A stretch of DNA of 64,000 nucleotides from Tumebacillus amylolyticus (GCF_016722965.1 NZ_JAEQNB010000003.1:496001-560000), one strand, 5' to 3'; shown: positions 31,613 to 42,942, counted from the first letter of the stretch. Numbers and translations are program-made. The notes: generated by a model not told the origin, from the sequence alone.

Positions 31613-33797
31613 CTACGCGTTCGGTTTCTTTTTCCGTCCATTCGCTCGACAGATGCAGGAACGTTTCCGGGATCATCGAGATCAACTGCGGTTCTTCGGC
31701 CACTTCGTCCGGGTAGATCATGATGTCGGAGCGCATCATCACGCGCACGATGACGTTGTCCCGCACGCGGAACGGATGCTGCGTAATCGCTTTGACGATT
31801 CGTTCGCGGATGCGATCCGCTTCCACACGATCTACAGAAGGCACGAGCAACAAGAACTCGTCGCCGCCGTAACGAGAGGCGATCTCGCCGTGGCGTACAC
31901 TTTGTTTGATCAGCACCGAGATTTCACGCAACACATGGTTCCCGATCTCGAAGCCAAACGTACGGTTGATGTTGTCAAACTCAATCACGTTGAAGAAGAT
32001 CAAGCCGAACTGCGACCCGCTCTCCTTCGAGACAGACGTGTATTCGTCCATCATCTTCATGTGCAGATAATGGTAGGTGTACAAACCGGTGAGTTGATCC
32101 ACGAACAGATGCGCGTCGAAGTCCGGCGTGTAGACGGCGACTTTGTTGCGCCCGCGTTGCTTGGCTCCCCAGTACATCGCTTGGTCTGCTTTTTCGAGCA
32201 ATTCTTTTTCATCTTGGTCGTGGTCGGGATAGGTCGCCAAGCCCACCGAGATGGTGACGCCCTGCACGACATACCCTTGGTATTCGAATTTGTTGTGCGC
32301 AACGGCGCGACGCAAGTGCTCGACGGAAAGCTTCGCTTCCTCCAACGGTTCGTCGAGGATCACGGCGAATTCTTCCCCACCGTACCGGGCGACGACGCCG
32401 CGGTTGCCGACCGTCTTCTGAATCACTTGCCCTGTCTGGCGCAACACTTCGTCGCCGACGACATGGCCGTACGTATCGTTGTATTTTTTGAAATGGTCGA
32501 TGTCGATGATCACGATGGAAAGTGCGCGTTTCTGCTCCTTGGCCATCTGCATGCGGCGCTTGAGTTCTTGGTAGAAATAGCGGTAGTTGTACAAGCCCGT
32601 TCCCGGGTCGCGCAACGTGGCTTCCTGCAACTCTTGGTACAAGTTCGCGTTCTCGATGATGACGCCGACTTGAGTCGCGAGCACCGTAACCCACTCGGTC
32701 TGCTCGGCGGTAAACACATAGGGTCGCGTGCCGTAGCAGGTGATGACGCCGACGACCTTGTCACGGGAGAGCAGCGGCACGACCAACACCGATTCAAAAT
32801 GGGCTTTGCCCTTGATCGATTTGACGCGGCGGTCCTTCCAGACATCGTCGACGCGCTCGACGCGCTTGTTTTTGACACAGTTGACGACGATGCCGGTCTG
32901 TTCGAGCGACATCCCCTCTTGCGGCAATTGCGCGGCCACGCTTTCGTCGCTGGAACACACCGGATAGATGCGATCTCCGCGCAGGACCCACAGGACGCCC
33001 GCCGCACAGTTGGTCAAACGACCTGCAGCTTCCACGATGGAGTTGTAGATTTTGTCCAGATCGAACTCGCTTTGCAACTGGGCGTTGACTTGGTGTACTT
33101 CGTTGAGGCGTGAGATCTTCTGATAGAGCTTCATCACCTGCCCGAACAGAAGCAGCGGCAGGAAGGTCAGGAAGATAAACGGCAAGTAGTTGTTGAACAC
33201 GAGCATGAACACCGCAAACGGCGTGGATATCAAATAATTCATCGCGTCGGACAGGAACAACTCCCGAAAGTTCGACGCCAGCAATTGGTCGTTGCGCAAG
33301 TAGATCAGCGTATAGATGAACATGTGGTTCATGATCATATACGTCGCCGCGACCGGGATGAGGATCAAGAGCCGGACGGAGGTCAACAGTTGTGTCACCG
33401 GGATATCGCGTCCGCCAAGCCACGTGAACACTCCGTAGGCCGCAAACACGCACAGTGCATATTGAGCGGCGTTGAAGTACGCCGTGAGCATTCCCTTTTG
33501 GTTTTTCTTGAGAATTTTATTGTTCAGAACCGCTTGGAACAGCACGGCACAGGCAACGAGCGGGGCTGCCACGTAGGGTCCGAAGAGAATCATCGTGCCC
33601 AGCACTACACCGACTGTCAGCGTCCCGTACGCGCTGCCGATGGGGATCTGAATAATCTCCACCAAGATCCCAAGCAAGAACAGAGGAATGATGGCAAACT
33701 GGGTGTAGGAGCCGAGATGATGATAGATGCCGCTAAGGTAATAGCAAGCGATGGCAATGACAGCATAGATATACACTCTGTCCTTCGACTGAATCAC
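31599..33797 (-). CDS. Membrane-bound GAF/tandem-GGDEF protein (diguanylate cyclase)
   Basis: 732 residues: roughly seven helices (1-222), a GAF domain (about 240-390), and two GGDEF domains. The first (about 395-555) is canonical, with IDIDHFKKYNDTYGH and YGGEEF at 472-477, so cyclic di-GMP synthesis is expected. The second (about 565-720) keeps YGGDEF at 643-648, but the metal-binding Asp segment is FFNVIEFDNINRTFG, with Asn in place of the first Asp, and may be inactive or regulatory. No RxxD inhibitory site is seen before either motif. No EAL domain. It stands alone with its own terminator. Confidence 0.85.
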   Translation of the reverse strand: MIQSKDRVYIYAVIAIACYYLSGIYHHLGSYTQFAIIPLFLLGILVEIIQIPIGSAYGTLTVGVVLGTMILFGPYVAAPLVACAVLFQAVLNNKILKKNQKGMLTAYFNAAQYALCVFAAYGVFTWLGGRDIPVTQLLTSVRLLILIPVAATYMIMNHMFIYTLIYLRNDQLLASNFRELFLSDAMNYLISTPFAVFMLVFNNYLPFIFLTFLPLLLFGQVMKLYQKISRLNEVHQVNAQLQSEFDLDKIYNSIVEAAGRLTNCAAGVLWVLRGDRIYPVCSSDESVAAQLPQEGMSLEQTGIVVNCVKNKRVERVDDVWKDRRVKSIKGKAHFESVLVVPLLSRDKVVGVITCYGTRPYVFTAEQTEWVTVLATQVGVIIENANLYQELQEATLRDPGTGLYNYRYFYQELKRRMQMAKEQKRALSIVIIDIDHFKKYNDTYGHVVGDEVLRQTGQVIQKTVGNRGVVARYGGEEFAVILDEPLEEAKLSVEHLRRAVAHNKFEYQGYVVQGVTISVGLATYPDHDQDEKELLEKADQAMYWGAKQRGRNKVAVYTPDFDAHLFVDQLTGLYTYHYLHMKMMDEYTSVSKESGSQFGLIFFNVIEFDNINRTFGFEIGNHVLREISVLIKQSVRHGEIASRYGGDEFLLLVPSVDRVEADRIRERIVKAITQHPFRVRDNVIVRVMMRSDIMIYPDEVAEEPQLISMIPETFLHLSSEWTEKETERVDTSS

Positions 33798-33929
33798 ACC
33801 CTATCACCTCATTTCCTCAAATAGTTTCAAACTAGGCGGTCTTCTATACTTCCACTTTCGGTACTCAATTCCTTCTTGCAACATTATGGCACAATAAAAG
33901 ATACTTACAAATCATTCACATGATATCTG

Positions 33930-33969
33930 AAAAAAGACCTTTCCGCCAGAGGGCGAAAAGGTCTTTTTT
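33930..33969. terminator. Bidirectional hairpin in the intergenic region
   Basis: AAAAAAGACCTTTCCGCC pairs with GGGCGAAAAGGTCTTTTTT with small mismatches. The 311-base gap 33798-34108 between divergent genes contains this hairpin and no gene; it insulates the two promoters or ends an unseen short transcript. Confidence 0.7.
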
Positions 33970-34108
33970 GAAAAAGTTCGGCCGGTTGCTGCGAAGTTTG
34001 CGACGATGTCTGCAAGTTGTCTGCTATGACCCCGGCACAATCATCATGTCCGCTGGTACAAGCGAATATACATAGAACGACAATTCGCAATGGAGGTGTC
34101 ACAAAAGG

Positions 34109-34507
34109 GTGAAGAACAATCCGTTGTCCGACTACGCGCCGAATTTCGGCGGCACCCCCGTCCTGTACGGGCTGGTGGCGGCTTTTGGTACAGCAATCAT
34201 TTCCATATTGATCACGACGTTGCTGATGGGTTGGACCTCAATCGCCGAAGCGCGGTTGTCCGGCATCACCTACGTCTTGAACATGGTGGCGGTCGTTGTC
34301 GGTTCCCTGTTTGCCGCACGTCAAGCCGGGACCAGAGGCTGGTACTACGGCGCACTGACCGGTCTCAGCTATGCGGTGTTGATCACGCTGCTCGGCCTGC
34401 TGATGGTCGACGGCCCGCTGTTCAACTTGAACAACCTGTTCCAGACCGTCCTCATGGGTCTGATCGGCGCGTTCGGCGGGATGATCGGCGTCAACCTCCG
34501 CAAGTAA
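34109..34507 (+). CDS. TIGR04086/YrzE-family membrane protein
   Basis: 132-residue protein with four helices in two pairs (LVAAFGTAIISILITTLLM, ITYVLNMVAVVVGSLFAARQAG, GWYYGALTGLSYAVLITLLGLL, LFQTVLMGLIGAFGGMIGVNLRK). The motif SLFAARQAGTRGWYYGALTGLSY is typical of the family found beside yajC in Bacillales. Function unknown. It uses a GTG start with GGAGGTG upstream. Confidence 0.8.
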   Translation: MKNNPLSDYAPNFGGTPVLYGLVAAFGTAIISILITTLLMGWTSIAEARLSGITYVLNMVAVVVGSLFAARQAGTRGWYYGALTGLSYAVLITLLGLLMVDGPLFNLNNLFQTVLMGLIGAFGGMIGVNLRK

Positions 34508-34524
34508 CGTGAAGGAACATGAAC

Positions 34525-34562
34525 AAAAAAAAGACCCGGCTCTCGAAGAGTCGGGTCTTTTT
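34525..34562. terminator. Bidirectional rho-independent terminator
   Basis: AAGACCCGGCTCT and AGAGTCGGGTCTT pair around a TCGA loop, with A and T runs on both sides. It lies between the converging yrzE-like gene and yajC. Confidence 0.9.
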
Positions 34563-34575
34563 CTGCGCTATGTAT

Positions 34576-34836
34576 CTAGTCTTTCTTCACAGTGCTGATT
34601 GCCGAGCGCTCGAACGTAAGCTTCGTGGTTTCCGAGACTTTCAGAACCACAGTCTTGTCGTCGATGCTGTCAATCGTGCCGTGCAAACCGCCGATGGTGA
34701 CGATCTTGTCGCCGGATTTCAGTTCGTTCAGCATGCCGAGGCGATCCTTCTGACGCTTTTGTTGCGGGCGGATCAGCAGGAAATAGAACACGACGAACAC
34801 GAGAAGAAACGGGCCGATCTGATAAAGCATGTTCAT
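34576..34836 (-). CDS. yajC: Preprotein translocase subunit YajC
   Basis: 86-residue single-helix protein (LYQIGPFLLVFVVFYFLLIRPQQKRQKD) with the conserved cytoplasmic block LKSGDKIVTIGGLHGTIDSIDDKTVVLKV. YajC associates with SecDF and YidC. AGGAGGG precedes the ATG. It is the last gene of the queA-tgt-yajC cluster, as in most Bacillota. Confidence 0.95.
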   Translation of the reverse strand: MNMLYQIGPFLLVFVVFYFLLIRPQQKRQKDRLGMLNELKSGDKIVTIGGLHGTIDSIDDKTVVLKVSETTKLTFERSAISTVKKD

Positions 34837-34866
34837 TGTTTAGAATCCCTCCTAACTACTTGTCTA

Positions 34867-36000
<1,134 letters not shown>

Positions 36001-36003
36001 CTA

Positions 36004-37026
36004 TTAGTAGATAAACATCGCGTCGCCAAACGAGAAGAACCGGTAGCGCTCACGCACCGCTTCGTCATACGCCTGCATCACGTTCTCAAGACCGGCCAAC
36101 GCCGAGATCAACATCATCAGCGACGACTTCGGCAAGTGGAAGTTGGTCAACAGTGCGTCTACGAGCTTAAACTCGTAACCCGGATGGATGAAGATGTCGG
36201 TCCAACCGCTCGACGCCGTAGGTTCCCCCTTTTGTCCGACCGTTTCGACGGTGCGGCAGGCGGTGGTGCCCACGCAGATGACACGGTTCCCATTCGCTTT
36301 GGTTTCCCGAATGAGATCGGCCGTTTCTTGAGGCATTTCGTAGTATTCGGAGTGCATCTTGTGCTCGTCGATCACTTCCGCCGAAACCGGACGGAACGTG
36401 CCGAGTCCGACATGCAGCGTCACGAAGCCGATGCGAATTCCCTTGGCTTGGATTTTCTCCAAGTAGTCTTGCGTGAAGTGCAACCCTGCCGTTGGAGCCG
36501 CCACCGAACCGCGATGTTTGGAAAAAACGGTCTGGTAGCGCTCGTCATCATCGAGTTGCTCCGTTATGTACGGAGGAAGCGGCATCTCGCCGAGGCGGTC
36601 GAGCACCTCGTAGAAGATCCCGTCATAGGAAAAGCGGACGATGCGTCCGCCCTCCTCCGTGCTGTCGAGGACTTCTGCTGTGAGCAAGCCGTCGCCAAAC
36701 GACACGGTCATGCCGGGGCGGACTTTTTTCCCCGGACGGACGAGCACTTCCCACGTGTCGGGTGCCGATTCCTTCAACAGCAAAAATTCCACTTTCGCGC
36801 CCGTTTCAGGCTTCACCCCATAGAGGCGGGCCGGAATGACGCGCGTATCGTTGAGGATCAGAGCATCTCCTTCATTCAGATACTCGATCAAGTTTGCAAA
36901 CGTATGATTGCCCGTCTCGCCGGTACGCTTGTTCAGCGTCATCAGACGCGAAGCTGTCCGATCCACGAGCGGATGTTGGGCGATCAGTTCTTCCGGAAGT
37001 TCGAAATCAAATTGGTCCAAACGCAT
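36004..37026 (-). CDS. queA: S-adenosylmethionine:tRNA ribosyltransferase-isomerase QueA
   Basis: 340-residue enzyme that transfers the ribosyl part of SAM to preQ1 in tRNA. Recognised segments are [40 protein letters not shown] and [16 protein letters not shown], all family hallmarks. The ATG at 37024-37026 has GAAGGA nine bases upstream; an upstream in-frame TTG is rejected. It is followed by tgt and yajC. Confidence 0.97.
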   Translation of the reverse strand: MRLDQFDFELPEELIAQHPLVDRTASRLMTLNKRTGETGNHTFANLIEYLNEGDALILNDTRVIPARLYGVKPETGAKVEFLLLKESAPDTWEVLVRPGKKVRPGMTVSFGDGLLTAEVLDSTEEGGRIVRFSYDGIFYEVLDRLGEMPLPPYITEQLDDDERYQTVFSKHRGSVAAPTAGLHFTQDYLEKIQAKGIRIGFVTLHVGLGTFRPVSAEVIDEHKMHSEYYEMPQETADLIRETKANGNRVICVGTTACRTVETVGQKGEPTASSGWTDIFIHPGYEFKLVDALLTNFHLPKSSLMMLISALAGLENVMQAYDEAVRERYRFFSFGDAMFIY

Positions 37027-37056
37027 GATGTGAGTTCCTTCTTTCAACAGAAACGT

Positions 37057-39165
37057 CTACTGCTTCGAGGTTAACGTAACCCCTGTGTAGTAGTGTGCCA
37101 GAATCTGGTCATAGGTATACCCGTTCTCCGCCATGCCGCGCGCACCCCACTGCGACATTCCGAGGCCGTGACCGTAGCCGTTGCCGTGGATGATGTAGGA
37201 CTGGTCTTTGCTCACCACGCGGTTCTGACCGGCAGCGTCCACGACGACAAACGACGAGTTGTTCCCGTTGATGCCTTGGCTTACCGTGCCGTTGCCGGAA
37301 ATCACGTTCAACGTCTGGCCTTGCAATTTGGCATCGGGGTACTGGGACTTCGCGCCGTTTGCTCCGAGCACCGTATAGGTACCTTGCTGTTCAATCGTGG
37401 CGCGAGTCGACCACATGTCGTTAAAAATGGCGCGGTAGTAGTCCGGGTTCTGGACGGTGATCGCTTTGCCGTCCGCGGAGATTTCGCCCATGCGTTCGCC
37501 CTGCACAACTTTGGAGACTCGCAGGTCGTACACGGGACCCCCGACGGTCGGATATCCGTTGATCTGGTTTTGGTTGATCATATCGGCAACTTGCTGCGGC
37601 GTGTAAGGACCGCGTTGCCAGTTGTACGGGTTGTATTCCTTCTCTTGATCGAGAATCACAACTCGGGACCCGGACGTCGAGTTGATCAGGACATCGGCGT
37701 ACGCATCGGGAATGATGCGAATCGGTTGTCCGGATTCGTTGACGGTGCCGGTTTCAAGGCCGGCGGCGTTTTTCCCAGCTTTGGAGACGTAGGCGGCTTT
37801 CATCCAGCCAATCATGCCGGACGGGAGCTGCACGCGATAGTAGAGAGGTTCCTTGGCAGCCGCTGCGCTGTCAAACTCGCCGGAGACGGCGGTGAGATAC
37901 GGATATCCGTCGCTGCCCCAGATTTCCTTGACGTCCCCGTTGTGTCCGCCGTTGTTCGAAGAGAACAGAGCTTCGATCAATTTGCCGTTGTACGTAAGCA
38001 CTTGTCCCTGGGTGCCGTCGACCGCCGCATTGGTATCGTCCGCCTCGCGCGAAAAGCCCCGGTACGCTTGGTCCCAGACATCGTCCGACAAATCGGCGAC
38101 GCCCCACTTGTTGCCTCCGATGCGGCGAGCCGCGTACGTACGGGCCGCAACCGCTTGCGCCTTCAGAGATTCCAAGGGCCAGCCGGTCGACATCTCTTGA
38201 GGAAGTACACCATATAAATAATCATCCAGCCCTACATAATTGATCACGTTCAATTTTTTGTTGTAGCCTTGGACGAGGATCGCCCCGCGGTACTCGCGGT
38301 TGCTTTTCTCGAACACTTTGGTTACAGCAGGCGAGCCGAGCGGAACGAACGCCGCTTCTTCGACAGTCGAGTTCAAGATGACATGCGGAATTGAGGTGGT
38401 GCCGAAGGCCGCTGTTTTGAAAATCAAATAGTCGGCCGGGTTGTAGTCCGCTTTGGCCAAGGGAGCGCCCCAAACGGCTGCAATCTTCTGATTCAGAGCG
38501 TCCAGTTCTGCAACCGATCCCTCGTTGCCGACCCACACTTCCCACGCGCCGTTTTTGCGCACGACCGCATAGGCGTCAAAGCCCTTGCTTCGGAATCCCG
38601 CGACTTTCTGGTCTGCCGCTTCCTTCGACGGCAGGGCTCCCGTAGATAAACGGTTGTACCCGCGTACGGTTGCCGCTCCAAGCGAGGCTTGCAGACGAGA
38701 CTTCGCCGCGTCTGCCTCGGCACGATATTCGTAGTAGCCGTTGACAACTTGGTACAGCGTCTTGCCATTTCTTGATTCCACGTAGATATCGTATGACAGG
38801 CCGAGTTGATCGATGCGGTCGGCCGTCGCCTGTGCTTGATCCAACGTGTCATATTCGCCGACGACTACAAAATAGTTGTCCAGCGACGATTGCACGGGAG
38901 TGGCCGAACTTTGCTCCCCATGAAAAGCACCGTTTTGGTAGAAGCCGATGTTCAGACCCCCGCGACCTTGCAGAGTGACCGTATCAACAGCCGTCTGGAT
39001 GGAGTTTGCGTTGAGCATCAGGCCGATGCGAACGGGGGTGGACCCGCTTACAGACACTGCCGCAGAGGCCGCCGAAGTGTATGCCGCCGGGATCAGACCG
39101 GCAAACAACGTCAAAGCCAAACAATTGACAGACAACGTCCGCCACCGCAGGTTGGAGTTGCGCAT
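37057..39165 (-). CDS. SpoIID/LytB-domain protein with SPOR-like repeats
   Basis: 702-residue secreted protein. A signal peptide (about 1-34, ending ASAA) is followed by two SPOR-like segments (YFVVVGEYDTLDQAQATADRI and AVVRKNGAWEVWVGNEGSVAELDAL) and a C-terminal SpoIID domain with YLYGVLPQEMSTGWPLESLKAQAVAARTYA (catalytic Glu) and YGHGLGMSQWGARGMAENGYTYDQILAHYYTG. SpoIID enzymes are lytic transglycosylases acting on denuded peptidoglycan glycan strands. SPOR domains bind such strands, which suits the combination. The protein is about twice the length of classical SpoIID and lacks its inner-membrane anchor, so it is a paralogue. AAAGGAG precedes the chosen ATG at 39165. Confidence 0.85.
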   Translation of the reverse strand: MRNSNLRWRTLSVNCLALTLFAGLIPAAYTSAASAAVSVSGSTPVRIGLMLNANSIQTAVDTVTLQGRGGLNIGFYQNGAFHGEQSSATPVQSSLDNYFVVVGEYDTLDQAQATADRIDQLGLSYDIYVESRNGKTLYQVVNGYYEYRAEADAAKSRLQASLGAATVRGYNRLSTGALPSKEAADQKVAGFRSKGFDAYAVVRKNGAWEVWVGNEGSVAELDALNQKIAAVWGAPLAKADYNPADYLIFKTAAFGTTSIPHVILNSTVEEAAFVPLGSPAVTKVFEKSNREYRGAILVQGYNKKLNVINYVGLDDYLYGVLPQEMSTGWPLESLKAQAVAARTYAARRIGGNKWGVADLSDDVWDQAYRGFSREADDTNAAVDGTQGQVLTYNGKLIEALFSSNNGGHNGDVKEIWGSDGYPYLTAVSGEFDSAAAAKEPLYYRVQLPSGMIGWMKAAYVSKAGKNAAGLETGTVNESGQPIRIIPDAYADVLINSTSGSRVVILDQEKEYNPYNWQRGPYTPQQVADMINQNQINGYPTVGGPVYDLRVSKVVQGERMGEISADGKAITVQNPDYYRAIFNDMWSTRATIEQQGTYTVLGANGAKSQYPDAKLQGQTLNVISGNGTVSQGINGNNSSFVVVDAAGQNRVVSKDQSYIIHGNGYGHGLGMSQWGARGMAENGYTYDQILAHYYTGVTLTSKQ

Positions 39166-39383
39166 GGGAATCTCCTTTTGTCGTTTTGGTATCGTCCAGA
39201 ACCTACCCTTTCGACAAAATTCCTTGTAATCCTTCCAATTAGCAGATCGATGTCGAATCAAATACCTGATAATACCAGCTATTAGGATAGTTACATTTTC
39301 CTATTAGATGATGGACACGTCCCCTCATATAGGTCTATAATAATAGGAAGATATTCCTTATTAGAAACTGGGAGCGGTACTAC

Positions 39384-40469
39384 ATGAGATTAGTCCCTGT
39401 AACACTCAGTCTGGTTGATACGATTCTGGCGCGTCCCGTTCTCGATGAGAAAGGTATGGTGCTGGTCGGTTCCGGCGTCAAACTGTCAGAGCGGATGATC
39501 ACACGCCTCAAACAACTCGGTGTCTCCAGCCTTTATATCGAAGATAAACGAACCGAAGACATCGTGATCGTCGATGCAATTTCCGACGAAACCCGCCGTT
39601 CGGCGGTCAACACCGTGTACAATTCCATGCTACAAATGATCGAAACGGAGCGCGGTTCCCGCCGTGCCTCCCGTCCGCAGATCGGACGCGAACTTTCGAA
39701 GGTCTTCCAAGACATCCTCGCCGACCTCAAAGGAAACAAAAGCGGGTTGATTTCGCTGGCGAGCATCTTCACCGTCGACGGGTACCTCTACCATCACTCG
39801 GTCAACGTCGCCGTGTTGGCGACGGCACTTGGTTTGGCGAAGGGCTACGGGCAGAAGGAAATCACCGAACTGGGCATCGGGGCTTTGTTGCACGACATCG
39901 GTTGCACGAAAGTCCCGCCGGAGATCATGAACAAGCCGGGTGTGTACAGCGATCTGGAGTTTGAGATCGTCAAGAAACACTGTGAGCACGGGTATGACAT
40001 TTTGCGCACGCAAGACGGGATCTCGTTGCATTCGGCTCATGTGGCGCTTCAACATCATGAGCGCATGAACGGCACCGGATATCCGCGCAATTTGAAGGGC
40101 TTGGAGATTTCCGAATATGCGCGCATTGTCGCAATTTGCGATGTCTACGAAGCCTTGACTTCCAAGCGTCTGCATCGTGATGCTCATCTGCCGCATGAAG
40201 CGTTGGAGTTCATCATGGGCGGCGGCACGTCGATGTTCGATCTGAATTTGGTGCGTCTGTTTGCCAAGAACGTCGCGATCTACCCGGTGGGGATGACCGT
40301 GCGTTTGAACACCAACGAGACAGCCGTCGTCGTCTCGCTCAATCCGGAATATCCGCAACGTCCCATCGTTCGCTTGCTCACCGATGAACGCGGCAACCGT
40401 CTCGACATGCCGTATGACATCGACTTGACCAAGGAACTGACGATGATGATCGTCTCGTACAGCGAATAA
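39384..40469 (+). CDS. HD-GYP domain protein (cyclic di-GMP phosphodiesterase)
   Basis: 361 residues. The first 110 residues form a small N-terminal domain common in Bacillota HD-GYP proteins (AILARPVLDEKGMVLVGSGVKLSERMITRLKQLGVSSLYIED). The HD-GYP domain follows with HHSVNVAVLATALG, LLHDIGCTKVPPEIMNKPG (His170-Asp171) and HHERMNGTGYPRNLKG (224-239), so metal and substrate sites are intact. It would degrade cyclic di-GMP to GMP. GGGAGCGG lies upstream of the ATG and a terminator follows. Confidence 0.9.
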   Translation: MRLVPVTLSLVDTILARPVLDEKGMVLVGSGVKLSERMITRLKQLGVSSLYIEDKRTEDIVIVDAISDETRRSAVNTVYNSMLQMIETERGSRRASRPQIGRELSKVFQDILADLKGNKSGLISLASIFTVDGYLYHHSVNVAVLATALGLAKGYGQKEITELGIGALLHDIGCTKVPPEIMNKPGVYSDLEFEIVKKHCEHGYDILRTQDGISLHSAHVALQHHERMNGTGYPRNLKGLEISEYARIVAICDVYEALTSKRLHRDAHLPHEALEFIMGGGTSMFDLNLVRLFAKNVAIYPVGMTVRLNTNETAVVVSLNPEYPQRPIVRLLTDERGNRLDMPYDIDLTKELTMMIVSYSE

Positions 40470-40506
40470 AAAGAGCCTCGGACCGGAAACGGCCGAGGCT
40501 TTTTTT
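40468..40506. terminator. Rho-independent terminator
   Basis: AGAGCCTCGG and CCGAGGCTTT pair around an internal loop, starting at the HD-GYP stop codon. It lies between converging genes. Confidence 0.85.
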
Positions 40507-40520
40507 GCGTAGCAATTGTA

Positions 40521-42827
40521 CTACTGGTAGTTGATCACGAGTTTCGGGACGTAGGCAGCCGTTCCGTTGCTGGATACGAAGCGGAGCACGTCGATCATGT
40601 AGGCGTTGTTGGTTGCCTTTTGGAAGTGCAGACGGAATTGAGTTTTGCCGCTTCGGTTGACGTAGGCGAGCGCACTCGTGGAAATCGAGTCGGAAATCGC
40701 TTGGTACTGCGCCGTCGGCAGAGCGTCAAAGTTGCCGATGTTCGTCACGGCGGCCGTCGCTCCGTAGTCGGCACTCTCCAGCGCATAGTTGCCGTTGAAA
40801 CCGGTCGTCTGCGCGACATCTGCCGTCAACGGTCCGAGATCGTAGTTGAACACGGTGTTGTCATAGCGATACAACGTGAGCGTTGCCGAAACGATCGTAG
40901 CTCCTGCCGGAACCGACGACGTGTCAAACGAGACAATCCCCGCTTCGCCGTGGTTCAAACTGGTCGAACCCACCTCAATGTACGGATTCGTGGAGTTCGG
41001 AATCCCGTCCGTCGAGAATTGATACGCATACCCGTCCTCTGCTGCGATCGAACTCAACGTCAGCGTCTGTACGGGCGGCGGTGTGGTGATCGTGTACGTT
41101 TGCGATTGGACGGCGCTTTGGTTCCCCGCCCCGTCAACGCCGATGTACTTCACCGTTTTCGAAGTCGCCACTTGGATCGGTCCACTGTACAGCGTGGAGG
41201 TGGTGCTCGGTGTCGTGCCGTCCGTCGTGTAGTAGATCGAGCCCGGCATGTTCATCGCCAGCGACACGCTCTGCGCACCCGCGTAGGTGCCACCCGCCGG
41301 ATTGGCGGTCAATGAGAACGGAGAGATCGTGTACGTCTGGGTCTGCACTTGGCTTGCGTACCCCGCCCCGTTCACGCCGTAATACTTGAGCGTCGTCGTC
41401 GCCGAGAACGTCAACGCCCCGCTGTAGCGCGCGGACGAAGTGGTCGGCGTCGTGCCGTTGGTCGTGTAGTAGATCGTCGTCGTCGGGTCGTTCGGCGTCA
41501 GCGTTACCGTTACCGCCCCGCCGAACGTGTTGCCTTCAAGAGACGGTGTGAGGACCGGAGCCGGTGTGTTCACGGTGTAACTTTGCGTCTGCACCGCGCT
41601 TTTCTTGCCGCCACTGTCCACCGCGAAGTACTTGAGCGTCGTGGATTGCGCAAGCGTGAACGGTGCCGTGTATTTCGTAGAAGCGGTGGTCGGCGTGCTG
41701 CCGTCCGTCGTGTAGTAGATCGACGCATTCGACGGATTGGCCGTCAGCGTGACCTGCACGGAGTTGTTGTACGTCCCGCCTGCCGGGCTCGCGCTGACGC
41801 TCGGCCCCTGCGGATGGTTCATGAAGAACGTGTACATCGCTTGCGAGGCATTTGGTCCGGTGTTGTCGGTGTACGAACCGCTGGTGCTGCCACCCGACCA
41901 AGCGTGGCCCATCGACGTGACTTTCCAGTATTCCTCGACCACGTTGCCGTTGTTGTCGTTCCATTGGTAGGTCGTGTACGACTTCCCGCTGGTCCCGGCG
42001 ACGGTGCCGCTCGTCGTCTTGGACGGAGAATTGAAGCTCGCGTTGTACGCGGAGTTCGACGCGAGTTTGTTGGTTTGCATGTACTGCTGAATCACTTGGT
42101 CTCCGTTGACCGGATAGACCGTGTAGTCTCCCGTGCCTTGGAAGACGATGGTCGGTACAACCCGAGCATAGGAGCCCATCGCGTTGTACGCCGCTTGCCC
42201 TTGCGTCGTCGGGTTCGGCCCGCCCTGACGCATCGCGGTCAACGCATCCGTCTGGTTGGTTGCCGACTTGTACTCAAGACCGGAATGCACACCGACTGCC
42301 GCAAACAGATCCGGATAGGTCGCCCCCATAATGTCCGACATCGCGGCACCGGCCGACATCCCGGCGACGTAGATGCGAGACGGGTCGATCTTCCACTTCG
42401 AGGTGTTGTTCAGAACGGTCTTGGTGATTTCGGCGATGATCGCCGGCTCCCCGCTCCCACGAGATTGATGAGACGGGTCGTACCAGTTCCAGCATTGGTT
42501 CTGGTTGTACGTGCTGGTCTGCTGCGGATACACGACCACGAACTGGTTGGTGTCCGCCAGCGCATTCATCTGCGTCCCGGCTGCGAAATCGGCCGGAGTC
42601 TGGGTACAGCCGTGCAACATGACGATCAACGGCACTGCCGTCGCCGTCGAGTAATTCGCCGGTGTGTACACAAAGTACGGACGCGACCCTGCCGAGCCGC
42701 TGTACGTGAACTGGTCAAACGTCCCGGCCGCAGCGGATGCCGGCTGCACGAGCAAACCCGGTGCCACCAGGGTCAGGAGCATCATGCAAACGAAGCTCCA
42801 AAGCAACCACTTGTTGCGCACTTTCAT
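40521..42827 (-). CDS. Secreted PHB-depolymerase-family esterase with chitobiase-like repeats
   Basis: 768 residues. A signal peptide ends at ASA (30-33). Residues 34-365 form an alpha/beta hydrolase of the Esterase_phd/LpqC group: PLIVMLHGCTQTPADFA, CWNWYDPSHQSRGSGEPAII and VAGMSAGAAMSDIMG with nucleophile Ser158. Three CHB_HEX-type repeats follow (each with IYYTTDG/NG-TPTT and LKY), then a C-terminal DNRLRE-like beta domain. Such enzymes degrade polyhydroxyalkanoates or acetylated polysaccharides; the repeats likely bind polymer. GGAGG precedes the ATG at 42827. It lies just downstream of rsgI-sigI, behind a terminator. Confidence 0.85.
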   Translation of the reverse strand: MKVRNKWLLWSFVCMMLLTLVAPGLLVQPASAAAGTFDQFTYSGSAGSRPYFVYTPANYSTATAVPLIVMLHGCTQTPADFAAGTQMNALADTNQFVVVYPQQTSTYNQNQCWNWYDPSHQSRGSGEPAIIAEITKTVLNNTSKWKIDPSRIYVAGMSAGAAMSDIMGATYPDLFAAVGVHSGLEYKSATNQTDALTAMRQGGPNPTTQGQAAYNAMGSYARVVPTIVFQGTGDYTVYPVNGDQVIQQYMQTNKLASNSAYNASFNSPSKTTSGTVAGTSGKSYTTYQWNDNNGNVVEEYWKVTSMGHAWSGGSTSGSYTDNTGPNASQAMYTFFMNHPQGPSVSASPAGGTYNNSVQVTLTANPSNASIYYTTDGSTPTTASTKYTAPFTLAQSTTLKYFAVDSGGKKSAVQTQSYTVNTPAPVLTPSLEGNTFGGAVTVTLTPNDPTTTIYYTTNGTTPTTSSARYSGALTFSATTTLKYYGVNGAGYASQVQTQTYTISPFSLTANPAGGTYAGAQSVSLAMNMPGSIYYTTDGTTPSTTSTLYSGPIQVATSKTVKYIGVDGAGNQSAVQSQTYTITTPPPVQTLTLSSIAAEDGYAYQFSTDGIPNSTNPYIEVGSTSLNHGEAGIVSFDTSSVPAGATIVSATLTLYRYDNTVFNYDLGPLTADVAQTTGFNGNYALESADYGATAAVTNIGNFDALPTAQYQAISDSISTSALAYVNRSGKTQFRLHFQKATNNAYMIDVLRFVSSNGTAAYVPKLVINYQ

Positions 42828-42898
42828 GCTTTTGTCCTCCCTTTTTATAAAAAAATTCTTACAACTACAATCTAGAGGAAAGCGGTTACAAGCGAGTA

Positions 42899-42942
42899 AC
42901 AAAAAAACACCCGGTCCGCACGGCGGCGGATCGGGTGTTTTT
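42899..42942 (-). terminator. Rho-independent terminator of sigI-rsgI
   Basis: CACCCGGTCCGC and GCGGATCGGGTG pair with one mismatch; a T run follows on the minus strand. Confidence 0.8.
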
